A stretch of DNA of 8,346 nt from Spirochaetales bacterium (GTDB taxonomy: Bacteria; Spirochaetota; Spirochaetia; DTKZ01). The first letter of the stretch is position 1; the number at the start of each line of letters is the position of its first letter. The stretch covers positions 1 through 8,346 of the forward strand of contig JAISQU010000353.1 of NCBI GenBank assembly GCA_031274005.1. The letters are read 5' to 3'. Shown here in pieces: positions 1 through 6,036 of this stretch. The notes below the pieces were generated by a model. That model made no database searches, was not told the origin of the DNA, and was given only the letters and a program-made list of their open reading frames with translations. Both the position numbers and the translations under genes were made by a program.

Positions 1-466
1 GGAACAGCCGCAGGAGTTTTTCCAGCGCGAAAAGAAGAATTATAACGCTGCCGATAAAACAGCCAAGGTTAATAAGCCACAGGGGGATGTGCAGAACCGG
101 GGTAAACTCCTGTGTGCTCATCTGGGTCGAGATTATTTTAAAAGTTTGAACCGATAAAAAAAGACTGAAAATAATCGCGCCCGTGTGCTGTATAAGTTTA
201 AGGACTTTGGACAGAACAGGGCGCTTGGACAGCATCTCTTCCAGAAGATCAAAGCCTATAAGATTACCGGTTTTATAGGCGATGGCCGCGGAGATAAAAA
301 TGATCCAGATAAAAATCGCGCGCAGAAGCTCGTCCGTCCACGCGACGGCGATATTCAGCATCCGCGCCGCGACGCCGCAGGTAACAAGGCAAATCGTAAC
401 CACCACAAGGCAGCCTATGCAATTTTCTATGGCGCGGGCGGCTTTTGTAACTCCGGTACTTCTCAC
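1..466 (-). CDS. dctQ: TRAP transporter small permease, DctQ type (3' end beyond the window)
   Basis: This is the small membrane subunit of a TRAP transporter, which works with the large DctM permease and a periplasmic binding protein to import organic acids using an ion gradient. Translating the minus strand from a GTG at 464-466 gives 155 uninterrupted codons to the window edge. Hydrophobic segments lie at about residues 16-33, 50-64, 94-110 and 128-147, as expected for the four-helix DctQ family. Family hallmarks are visible: W43-T-D-E46 followed by an Arg (R49) and F-I-W at 52-54, then TPVL (122-125) followed by IPLW (127-130). Family length is about 160-180 residues, so only a short C-terminus is missing. 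AGGAGG at 475-480 sits 8 nt before the GTG, and the cyclase stop codon overlaps that ribosome site, so the two are probably translationally coupled. A dctQ placed after a cyclase gene rather than beside dctM is unusual. A further TRAP gene may follow outside the window. Confidence 0.9.
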   Translation of the reverse strand, partial: MRSTGVTKAARAIENCIGCLVVVTICLVTCGVAARMLNIAVAWTDELLRAIFIWIIFISAAIAYKTGNLIGFDLLEEMLSKRPVLSKVLKLIQHTGAIIFSLFLSVQTFKIISTQMSTQEFTPVLHIPLWLINLGCFIGSVIILLFALEKLLRLF

Positions 467-474
467 AGGGCTTT

Positions 475-480
475 CCTCCT
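475..480 (-). promoter_or_regulatory. Ribosome binding site of dctQ
   Basis: The minus strand carries a perfect AGGAGG, 8 nt before the GTG at 464-466. Its first two bases are the last two bases of the upstream cyclase stop codon TAG (479-481). It is the main support for choosing a GTG start. Confidence 0.8.
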
Positions 481-1159
481 AATCTTCCACAATAGCGATA
501 ACCCGTATTTGTGTACCGTCAATATCCGGTATGGCCAGAGGCAGGGCAACAATTGTACAGACAGGAGCGCCTATACTCCAGAGGTTATACATATATTCAA
601 TCTGAAGTATTTTCCCTTCGGCAAGTACATGTTCGTGTACGGGTTGACGAATCTCTTCTTTAAGATTTTTCGCGGTGCGAATTTTGCGAATATCGTAATC
701 CTGGGCAAAATCGTAGCCAACGACCTTGGGGTGATAATCCCGAATCCATTCGCCCCCGTCTTCGGTAACATAGGGGGAATTATCCCAAAACTCAAGATTC
801 CTCCAGGATACCTTTTTGGCGCGATCCGTGCGCAGGATAAGGTAGTCGAAGTGTTTATCATAAGCCCCGGCGGCCTGTTTCAGCATATCCGCGCTAATGC
901 CTTCATTGTCCCCTACTCCGGTCAGGTCCAGAATAAGGGCCTCGCCCATGCACCAGTCCTGAAGGGGATAGGCCGAAAGGGTCTCGCCCCCGGGATCGTG
1001 ATGCAGGGGCGCGTCAATATGGGTAAACCAGTGGGACTCCAGATTATAGGCGGTACACTGCCAGGGATCGCCTTTCGCGTGAGACCGGGGTTGTGAAAAT
1101 TTAATGCCGTACCGCCAGTGCTCCTCTATGGGTAAACATAAATCTACAATGCGTCTCAT
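479..1159 (-). CDS. Cyclase-family metallohydrolase (kynurenine formamidase-like)
   Basis: The 226-residue product belongs to the cyclase / arylformamidase fold (PF04199), whose members are metal-dependent hydrolases acting on formamides, cyclic amides or related bonds. Known members include KynB (N-formylkynurenine) and isatin hydrolase. The signature H-x-x-T-H-x-D-x-P-x-H is present as H43, T46, H47, D49, P51 and H53; its His and Asp residues are expected metal ligands. C-terminal family features PVHEHVL (173-179) and IEYMYNL (187-193) are also present. No signal peptide is seen, so it should be cytoplasmic. The open frame reaches a TTG at 1177, but the ATG at 1157-1159 has GGGAGG 4 nt upstream and begins with the typical family N-terminus (MRRIVDL), so I chose it. 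It sits between dctP (51 nt gap) and dctQ (12 nt gap), implying that it processes the imported compound. The exact substrate cannot be read from the sequence, and I do not assign kynB because no other kynurenine gene is present. Confidence 0.88.
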   Translation of the reverse strand: MRRIVDLCLPIEEHWRYGIKFSQPRSHAKGDPWQCTAYNLESHWFTHIDAPLHHDPGGETLSAYPLQDWCMGEALILDLTGVGDNEGISADMLKQAAGAYDKHFDYLILRTDRAKKVSWRNLEFWDNSPYVTEDGGEWIRDYHPKVVGYDFAQDYDIRKIRTAKNLKEEIRQPVHEHVLAEGKILQIEYMYNLWSIGAPVCTIVALPLAIPDIDGTQIRVIAIVED

Positions 1160-1183
1160 GCCGCCTCCCTTTTTCAAACGTAT

Positions 1184-1201
1184 GGCGGGGCGGACCCCGC
1201 C
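1184..1201 (-). other. GC-rich intercistronic hairpin between dctP and the cyclase gene
   Basis: This is a perfect inverted repeat with 7-bp arms (GGCGGGG at 1184-1190, CCCCGCC at 1195-1201) and a 4-nt loop (TCCG on the transcribed sense). It lies 9 nt after the dctP stop codon and about 24 nt before the cyclase ATG. No T-run follows on the minus strand (the sequence continues ATACGTTTG), so it is not a good intrinsic terminator. An mRNA-stabilising or partial attenuating hairpin that raises dctP over the downstream genes is more likely. That role is inferred. Confidence 0.5.
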
Positions 1202-1210
1202 TGAAGAACC

Positions 1211-2212
1211 TCAGCGGCCCTGAATCGCCTTTAAAATCGCGTCGCCATTCGCGTCGGTAAAAATTTTGTACACCGGCGCGGTAAGTTCCTTAAACTTATT
1301 TAAATCGGGGTTCTCTTCAAAGGTAACGCCCTTATCAAGGAGTTTCTGTTTCGCCGAAGCGTTTGCCTTGGTAGCCTCATCGCGCTGCAGCTTCTGGGCG
1401 GCTATGGCGGCGTCCTTAACGATTTGAAGCTGTTCGCCCGAAAGTTTGCCCGCGGTTACTTTACTGAGGGACAACAGAAAAGGCGTATACACATGGTTGG
1501 TAAGGCTGATGTACTTCTGGACTTCGTGAAACTTGCGGAACTCAATCTCCGCCAGGGGGTTTTCCTGGGCGCTCACCGTACCGACCTGCAGGGCCGTATA
1601 CAGCTCCGAAGCGTCGATGCTGGTGGGCAGGGCGCCAAGGGCCTTCCAGGCCTCAACCTGTACGGTGGCGGGCAGGGTCCTCATTTTTATTCCCTTGAGG
1701 TCCGCGGGGGTTTTTACCGGGCGCACATTGTTGGAAAGCTGGCGCATACCGTTTTCCCAGAAACACAGGCCGATTATGCCTTTTTCGTCGAGCTTTTTAA
1801 AGATGATGTCCTTTGTGGGGCCGTCCACGGTTTTGCGGGCTTCTTCCACGCTGGAAAAAAGGAAGGGCAGTTCGTAGACCTGAATCTCGGGCACAAGGCC
1901 GGAGTAATAGGAATCGCCGCAAACGCCGATGTCAACCGTTCCGTGCTGCAGGCCCTGGATAAGAGATGTAGCGTCCCCCAGCTCGGTGTCGTAGTAATCG
2001 GACGCCTGAAGGCTGCCGCCGGATTTTTCGTTGATCTGCCTGACAAAGAATTGCATGCCGGCGCCGGTAGGCGTGTTTTTGGGAAGGGACCCGGCAAAGG
2101 CGCTCAGCTTGATGGGCGCCGCCTCACCGCCTCCGGCCGCCTCACCGCCCCCGCCCGCATACAAGGCCCCCGCCGCGCACAGTAAACACACACACAGTAA
2201 AATCTTCTTCAT
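1211..2212 (-). CDS. dctP: TRAP transporter substrate-binding protein, DctP type
   Basis: The 333-residue product is the extracytoplasmic binding protein that captures the substrate for the TRAP permeases. Residues 1-19 form a signal peptide (MKK, a hydrophobic core, then ALYA) followed by a Gly/Glu/Ala-rich spacer (20-32). A convincing lipobox is absent despite several Cys residues (7, 9, 12), so cleavage by signal peptidase I after A19 is most likely. Family landmarks are YELPFLF (113-119), LKGIKMR (172-178) with R178 at the position of the substrate carboxylate-binding Arg of DctP proteins, ALQVGTVSAQENP (207-219 region), and the following conserved hydrophobic segment. R178 suggests a carboxylate-containing ligand, but the compound is unknown. 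The ATG has AGGAGG 7 nt upstream. The gene starts 27 nt after dctM ends, so the two belong to one operon. Low-copy tandem repetition (GGGEAA twice) in the spacer comes from an 18-bp DNA repeat. Confidence 0.93.
   Translation of the reverse strand: MKKILLCVCLLCAAGALYAGGGGEAAGGGEAAPIKLSAFAGSLPKNTPTGAGMQFFVRQINEKSGGSLQASDYYDTELGDATSLIQGLQHGTVDIGVCGDSYYSGLVPEIQVYELPFLFSSVEEARKTVDGPTKDIIFKKLDEKGIIGLCFWENGMRQLSNNVRPVKTPADLKGIKMRTLPATVQVEAWKALGALPTSIDASELYTALQVGTVSAQENPLAEIEFRKFHEVQKYISLTNHVYTPFLLSLSKVTAGKLSGEQLQIVKDAAIAAQKLQRDEATKANASAKQKLLDKGVTFEENPDLNKFKELTAPVYKIFTDANGDAILKAIQGR
2118..2149 (-). repeat. Short tandem repeat encoding the Gly-rich spacer of DctP
   Basis: Two identical 14-bp units (2118-2131 and 2136-2149) lie 4 bp apart, giving an 18-bp period. 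They encode GGGEAA twice, directly after the signal peptide. This looks like slippage-type duplication in a flexible linker and probably does not affect ligand binding. Confidence 0.7.
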
Positions 2213-2239
2213 TATTTTCCTCCTGAAAAAATGTTTTTA

Positions 2240-3517
2240 TTACTTTTTCAAATATACCAAGAATGTCGCCAACGGCTGAAAAAGAACCACCACCACCATG
2301 CCGAAAAGAATAGTCAAAAGAAAGGGAGGCAGTTTGGGCACTATTTTGTGAACCGGGCGGTTACCCACAGAAGAGGCCACGAACAGGTTAATGCCCACAG
2401 GCGGCGTGACAAGGCCTATGCAGAGGGTCACGACCATCACAACCCCAAAGTGGATAAGGTCTATATTGAACGTTATTGCCGCGGGAACAAGAATGGGCGC
2501 CAGTATAAGCAGGGCGGGCACGGCGTCGATAAAGCATCCGGCCACAAGCAGCATGGCGCACACCGCGAACAGGAAAACCGTGGGGCTGCTGATAACCGAG
2601 TTAAACCACAGGGCCACCGCCTGGGGAATCCGCTCCCGTGTGAGGACCCAGCCAAAAGCCTGCGTGCTGCCGACAATCAGCATAATCCCCGCCGCGAGCT
2701 TGAAGGATTTAAACATGATTTGACACACGGCCTCAAATTTGATTTCCCGGTAAACGAATAAACCGATGATAAGGCTATAAAAACAGGTAACCCCCGCGGC
2801 CTCCGTAGGGGTAAAAACTCCCGAATAGATGCCGCCTAGAATAAGAACCGGCGCGAAGATGGCCCAGATGGAATCGATAAAAGACGTAACAACATTTTTA
2901 AGCTGAAAACGGCCCTCTCCCTTATAGCCTCTGCGTATACACATTATAACAACAACCATGATGAGCAGAAAGCCGAGAAAAATACCGGGAAGAAGGCCGG
3001 AGAGCAGCATATCCCCCACCGAAGTTCCGGCGGTTATGCCGTACAATACCATCAGGATGCTGGGCGGAATAAGGGGGCCGAAAATACCGGCGGCGGCCTG
3101 CAAACCGCAGGCGAAATCAGGATCATAACCCTGATCTTTCATGGCGGGAATCATAATGCTGCCCACCGCCGCCGTCGTGGCCGCCCCCGCGCCCGTCATG
3201 GCCGCGAAAATCATGCTGGATATAACCGTAACTATCGCCATGCCGCCGGGAAGAGTCCCCACAACCGATTTTGAGAGATTAACGATACGCTTTGAAATCC
3301 CGCCGAACTCCATAAGGGAACCGGCCACCACAAAAAAAGGAATCGCCATGAGCGTAAATTTATCCACGCCGCTGAGAATTTGCTGGGCGATAATGATGGA
3401 AGGTATATCCACAAACACCGCCATATACAGCAGGGCCGCCAAACAAAGAGAGAAGGCTATGGGGATTCCCAAAAGCATCAACAGGAAAAACATGCTTACG
3501 ATTAATACTCCTGCCAT
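2240..3517 (-). CDS. dctM: TRAP transporter large permease, DctM type
   Basis: The 425-residue polytopic inner-membrane protein is the transport subunit of a TRAP system, and its length matches the DctM family. Characteristic features appear in order: GIPIAFSL near residues 17-24, GAGAATTAAVGSIMIP (109-124), the GIFGPLIPPS loop (144-153), FTPTEAA (236-242), and TPPVGINLFVA (371-381). Hydrophobic segments cover most of the chain. The open frame extends 57 codons further upstream, but that part is Arg/Ala-rich and runs through a palindromic non-coding element. The ATG at 3515-3517 begins directly with the first membrane segment and is preceded by AAGGAGA at the right distance, so it is the start. 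The gene is first in the operon and is preceded by a predicted sigma-54 promoter. DctM standing before DctP and apart from DctQ departs from the common P-Q-M order. Confidence 0.94.
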   Translation of the reverse strand: MAGVLIVSMFFLLMLLGIPIAFSLCLAALLYMAVFVDIPSIIIAQQILSGVDKFTLMAIPFFVVAGSLMEFGGISKRIVNLSKSVVGTLPGGMAIVTVISSMIFAAMTGAGAATTAAVGSIMIPAMKDQGYDPDFACGLQAAAGIFGPLIPPSILMVLYGITAGTSVGDMLLSGLLPGIFLGFLLIMVVVIMCIRRGYKGEGRFQLKNVVTSFIDSIWAIFAPVLILGGIYSGVFTPTEAAGVTCFYSLIIGLFVYREIKFEAVCQIMFKSFKLAAGIMLIVGSTQAFGWVLTRERIPQAVALWFNSVISSPTVFLFAVCAMLLVAGCFIDAVPALLILAPILVPAAITFNIDLIHFGVVMVVTLCIGLVTPPVGINLFVASSVGNRPVHKIVPKLPPFLLTILFGMVVVVLFQPLATFLVYLKK

Positions 3518-3523
3518 GGAAAA

Positions 3524-3530
3524 TCTCCTT
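3524..3530 (-). promoter_or_regulatory. Ribosome binding site of dctM
   Basis: AAGGAGA on the minus strand, with the AGGAG core at 3525-3529, lies 7 nt before the ATG at 3515-3517. It settles the start against longer upstream readings that have no such site. Confidence 0.8.
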
Positions 3531-3560
3531 TTTCTCCGCGCCGCGGCCCGGCGCAACCCG

Positions 3561-3656
3561 GGAGCCTGTTGCGCGCAGGGCGGGGCCATTGCCGCAATGG
3601 CCCCGCGACATGCAAGCCGTCTTCGGCTCGTATTCGTTAGAAGTCCGACAGGCTCC
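3561..3656 (-). repeat. Palindromic element with 9-bp terminal inverted repeats in the dctM leader
   Basis: The ends are perfect 9-bp inverted repeats (GGAGCCTGT at 3561-3569, ACAGGCTCC at 3648-3656). Inside are a perfect 12-bp stem with a 3-nt loop (arms 3580-3591 and 3595-3606) and a small 5-bp hairpin with a 4-nt loop (arms 3615-3619 and 3624-3628). The predicted RNA is a closed three-way junction starting about 5 nt from the mRNA 5' end. No poly-U follows the strong stem, so it is not a standard terminator. It may be a dispersed intergenic repeat, a 5'-stabilising structure, or a cis-regulatory leader. Whether it recurs elsewhere in the genome cannot be seen here. Confidence 0.6.
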
Positions 3657-3671
3657 TCGTGTCTTATTTTA

Positions 3672-3687
3672 AGCAAATCCCGTTCCA
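3672..3687 (-). promoter_or_regulatory. Sigma-54 (RpoN) promoter of the TRAP operon
   Basis: The minus strand reads TGGAACGGGATTTGCT. Against the consensus TGGCACGNNNNTTGCW it has one mismatch (A for C at position 4) and the required GG-N10-GC spacing. The predicted transcription start is about position 3661, giving a leader of about 144 nt. The gene immediately upstream encodes a sigma-54 activator with an intact GAFTGA motif, which strongly supports the call. Confidence 0.82.
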
Positions 3688-3756
3688 AGTTTGCAGGGCC
3701 GCTGCGTTCAATAAAAAAACTCTCATTCGGGACATAATTTAGATAAATATACGGAA

Positions 3757-3786
3757 ATTATGAATAATAATACGAAATAATTTCAA
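3757..3786 (-). promoter_or_regulatory. Possible sigma-70-type promoter in the AT-rich spacer
   Basis: TTGAAA (3781-3786) and CATAAT (3757-3762) are separated by 18 bp on the minus strand, each matching five of six consensus bases. An 8-bp inverted repeat (GAAATTAT at 3754-3761, ATAATTTC at 3777-3784) overlaps it. The region is very AT-rich, so chance matches are likely. It could give basal transcription of the TRAP operon. Confidence 0.3.
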
Positions 3787-3812
3787 CAAAATCACCCTCT
3801 GCACGAATTCTG

Positions 3813-3855
3813 TGTTGCATAATATGTTGCATTTTATCGTACCTGCAACATATTA
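3813..3855 (-). promoter_or_regulatory. Putative enhancer (upstream activator sites) for the sigma-54 regulator
   Basis: TGTTGCA occurs on the plus strand at 3813-3819 and 3825-3831, and inverted (TGCAACA) at 3844-3850. The latter two extend to perfect 12-bp inverted arms (3820-3831 and 3844-3855) around a 12-bp spacer. The first two sites are 12 bp apart, about one helical turn. The cluster lies about 150-195 bp upstream of the predicted sigma-54 start point, a usual distance for an activator enhancer, and overlaps the regulator stop codon. There is no T-run to suggest a terminator. Binding by the adjacent regulator is inferred. Confidence 0.6.
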
Positions 3856-5745
3856 ATTCTGTATCCGGTACTTTCTCAGCTTCCGCCAGAGCGTACTACG
3901 GTCTATGCCGAGGTGGGCGGCGATTCTCCCCTTGTGTCCCGCATATTTTTCAATGAGGGAGAGCAGAACTTCCTCTTCCGCAAGCGGCGCAGGGCAGGCT
4001 TCTCCGGCGGGACCGCCGAAAAGCGGCGCGGGGCCGTAGAGGGTTTCGCGCACAATATCCCCGCCAATTATCGTTCGGGAATCATTCAGCACGCAGATCC
4101 TTTCGGCTATGTTGCGCAGTTCCCGAACATTGCCTTCCCAACTGTGCTGCCGCAAAAGCTGTTTGGCCTCGCCGGAAACAGGGACAATCTCCTTGTGATA
4201 TTTCCGCGAAAACTCCGCGATATACCGGTCAAAAAGATCGATAATATCACCGGGCCGTTCCCTCAGCGGAGGAATGTTTACGGCAAGCACATCCAGCCGG
4301 AACAACAGGTCCCGGCGAAAAAGCCCCCGGCGTACCAGATCCCGAAGGTCGCGGTTGGTCGCGGTAATAACCCGAATATCTATTGAAAGAACCTTATCGT
4401 CTCCTATGCGGCGCACCTCGTTCTCCTGCAATACCCGCAGAAGTTTACTTTGAAAGGAAACAGGAATTTCGGATATTTCGTCCAAAAAAAGCGATCCTCC
4501 GTGGGCCAGTTCAAACAGCCCCGGTTTACCGCCCTTGAGAGCGCCGGTAAAAGCGCCCTCGCTGTAACCGAAAAGCTCACTTTCCAGCAGGTTTTCCGGC
4601 AGGGCCGCGCAGTTGATCGCCACAAAGGGCCCGTCCCTGCGGGGGCTGGCGTTGTGTATGCCCTGGGCCAGAAGTTCCTTGCCTGTGCCCGATTCTCCGG
4701 TTATCAGAATGGGGCTTTCCACCTGAGAAAACTGGCGGGCCTGATTCAGCGCGCGGTCAAAGACGCCGCCGGTGCAGAGGATGTCGGCAAAGGTGTATTT
4801 CGCCTTGAGTCCCTTACTGTGAATTTTCTTACGGATGAGGGATTCGTCCTTTTGAATGCGGCTGACACTCTGGATAAACAGGATAATTCCCACGGTACTG
4901 TGTTCGTGAACCGCGGGGATAAAATCGATAGCCAGTAATTGATCCGCCACGGTGATAATTTCGCTGGTCAGGTCCGCGCCGGTCCGTTCAACCTCGTCCA
5001 GAAAGGAACTGAGAAAAGGCAGAGCCTCCCGTCCCTTGCGGCCAATCCAGCCCTTGTCCGCTTGCAGATACCGGGCGGCGGTTTCGTTGACAGCGGTAAT
5101 CGTACCGGCCTCGTCGATAAACACCACGCCCTGGCGGGAATGGTTTATAATTGTACGCAGGCCGGCGGCGCGGTTGCGTTCAATTCGGGTCCGCAGGGTA
5201 AGCCGGACGGCTTCGTCCAGGGTCTGAATAATAGCGGCCTTCCCGGTTTCAATCATAACGGCCCTGTCCTCACGGGAGCAGCATGCCATCAATGATAAAC
5301 CGCCGATAAAACAATCACAGCCGTCCCGCCTGGATTTATCCAAAGCGGCGGGGGTATCGTCAATATTATCCACAGGATAGGTGATGATCTCTATATCGAA
5401 AATGGCCCGCAGATTCTCGATGTTGTAGACCATCAGATAAGAACCGATAAGGCCGATCTTCCGGGGCCGGTACATCCGCATGGCTTTGTTCACGGCGTGG
5501 ATAATATCGTAACCGGAAATTTTAAGCGGCACGCATATCAAATCGGGATATTGTTTTTTCAGTATCTGGGCAGTGAAACCACGGGAAATAATTACGTCGC
5601 CGGGAAAGGATACGCCCCCTATCTCCCATGTTTTGAAGACGCAGATGGAAGGGATGATCTGTTCATCCGGCTTATACTCCTCCAGCACCTCTTCCACCAA
5701 GGGGCGCAGTTCCTCGTAGGGAACAATAAATATTAAGTTAATCAC
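3853..5745 (-). CDS. Sigma-54-dependent transcriptional activator with PrpR_N sensor, PAS, AAA+ and Fis-type HTH domains
   Basis: The 630-residue product should be a cytoplasmic one-component activator that uses ATP to open sigma-54 promoters. In order: a PrpR_N-like sensor domain (about 3-185; members such as PrpR sense small organic acids), a PAS domain (about 203-292), a linker, and the AAA+ core. The core has Walker A GESGTGKE (350-357), the sigma-54 contact loop GAFTGA (397-402), Walker B GSLFLDEI (417-424), an arginine-finger region FRRDLLFRLDV (476-486) and sensor II WEGNVREL (536-543). A Fis-type HTH follows at about 602-624. All catalytic motifs are intact. The open frame extends to 5979, but the first 78 codons are low-complexity (a run of Ala from a GCGGCC repeat). 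The GTG at 5743-5745 begins right before the first sensor strand and has AAGGGGGG 7 nt upstream, so I chose it. Its likely target is the sigma-54 promoter just downstream. The ligand is unknown, and propionate control is not implied because no prp genes are present. Confidence 0.93.
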   Translation of the reverse strand: MINLIFIVPYEELRPLVEEVLEEYKPDEQIIPSICVFKTWEIGGVSFPGDVIISRGFTAQILKKQYPDLICVPLKISGYDIIHAVNKAMRMYRPRKIGLIGSYLMVYNIENLRAIFDIEIITYPVDNIDDTPAALDKSRRDGCDCFIGGLSLMACCSREDRAVMIETGKAAIIQTLDEAVRLTLRTRIERNRAAGLRTIINHSRQGVVFIDEAGTITAVNETAARYLQADKGWIGRKGREALPFLSSFLDEVERTGADLTSEIITVADQLLAIDFIPAVHEHSTVGIILFIQSVSRIQKDESLIRKKIHSKGLKAKYTFADILCTGGVFDRALNQARQFSQVESPILITGESGTGKELLAQGIHNASPRRDGPFVAINCAALPENLLESELFGYSEGAFTGALKGGKPGLFELAHGGSLFLDEISEIPVSFQSKLLRVLQENEVRRIGDDKVLSIDIRVITATNRDLRDLVRRGLFRRDLLFRLDVLAVNIPPLRERPGDIIDLFDRYIAEFSRKYHKEIVPVSGEAKQLLRQHSWEGNVRELRNIAERICVLNDSRTIIGGDIVRETLYGPAPLFGGPAGEACPAPLAEEEVLLSLIEKYAGHKGRIAAHLGIDRSTLWRKLRKYRIQN

Positions 5746-5752
5746 CGGGACA

Positions 5753-5760
5753 CCCCCCTT
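5753..5760 (-). promoter_or_regulatory. Ribosome binding site of the sigma-54 regulator
   Basis: AAGGGGGG on the minus strand lies 7 nt before the GTG at 5743-5745. It is an imperfect Shine-Dalgarno (G in place of the central A), but it is the only purine-rich site near the sensor-domain start and decides the GTG call. Confidence 0.55.
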
Positions 5761-5837
5761 AATATCAGCCTCGTTCGGAAATCCGGCCGGGTTTCTCTCA
5801 AATCTATTGAGCCAGTCCCAAAATATCGCTGTGCGCA

Positions 5838-5944
5838 TTTTTGCTCGGCAAAAACCGGGCTTTCCGGGGGTTCCGCCCCGGCCTGCGGCCGCGGCCGCGG
5901 CCGCTTCGCGCCCCTTCAATCCCTTGCGCCCCACGGGTTTTCGT
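5838..5944 (-). repeat. GC-rich intergenic element with a (GCGGCC)3 run and hairpins
   Basis: The plus strand carries GCGGCC three times plus GC at 5885-5904. Nearby are a perfect 7-bp inverted repeat with a 3-nt loop (TTTTTGC at 5838-5844, GCAAAAA at 5848-5854) and a CCGGGG/CCCCGG-type stem around 5865-5881. The composition is far more GC-rich than its flanks. It resembles a dispersed intergenic repeat rather than coding sequence, but its recurrence cannot be judged from this window, and the outer limits are approximate. Confidence 0.4.
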
Positions 5945-6036
5945 AGTTTTGGAACCGGCTCTATTAATATAATATTCACTACAAGGGGAAAAATCTCAAG
6001 GCGCTCATGAAAAACCGCGGGATGCCGCTATACTGG

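Larger units (their letters stand above)
3518..3852 (-). promoter_or_regulatory. Regulatory intergenic region between the regulator gene and the TRAP operon
   Basis: This gene-free stretch of 335 bp holds, in transcription order, a cluster of TGTTGCA/TGCAACA sites (3813-3855), an AT-rich spacer (about 3725-3800), a sigma-54 promoter (3672-3687) and a strongly structured GC-rich leader (about 3540-3656). The arrangement of activator sites roughly 150-195 bp upstream of the predicted start point, separated by bendable AT-rich DNA, is the classic layout for sigma-54 enhancer-binding proteins. The gene directly upstream encodes one. No intrinsic terminator with a T-run is evident after the regulator gene, so read-through into the operon is possible. 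Confidence 0.75.
5746..6036. other. Gene-free gap upstream of the regulator, with GC-rich repeats
   Basis: This 291-bp gap separates the amidohydrolase stop from the regulator GTG. The part next to the amidohydrolase is AT-rich (about 5962-5999) and holds a weak promoter-like pair on the minus strand: TTGAGA (5994-5999), 17 bp, AATATT (5971-5976). The middle (about 5838-5945) is GC-rich, with a hexanucleotide run and hairpins. AAGGGGGG at 5753-5760 is the probable ribosome site of the regulator. I see no convincing sigma-54 site or strong intrinsic terminator. The open frame through the gap has low-complexity translation and no plausible ribosome site before its Met codons. Confidence 0.5.

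Noticed and set aside
185..1096. Long plus-strand open frame of 303 codons
   Set aside because: It is antisense to the dctQ and cyclase genes, which both carry clear family motifs. Its translation shows no recognisable domain and it has no ribosome site.
1160..1177. TTG start giving six extra residues on the cyclase
   Set aside because: The extra codons lie over the Shine-Dalgarno of the downstream ATG, which is the better start.
3580..3606. Perfect 12-bp hairpin in the dctM leader as an intrinsic terminator
   Set aside because: The stem is strong, but it is followed by GC-rich sequence rather than a T-run.
3518..3688. 57-codon N-terminal extension of DctM
   Set aside because: It reads through a palindromic element, is Arg/Ala-rich, and has no ribosome site. 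The ATG at 3517 has one and starts with the first membrane helix.
3820..3855. 12-bp inverted repeat after the regulator as an intrinsic terminator
   Set aside because: The stem is AT-rich with a 12-nt loop and no T-run follows it. A third copy of the same motif next to it points to a protein binding site.
5746..5979. 78-codon N-terminal extension of the regulator
   Set aside because: It is low-complexity, including a poly-Ala run from a GCGGCC repeat, and lies before the expected start of the PrpR_N domain. No ribosome site precedes its Met codons.
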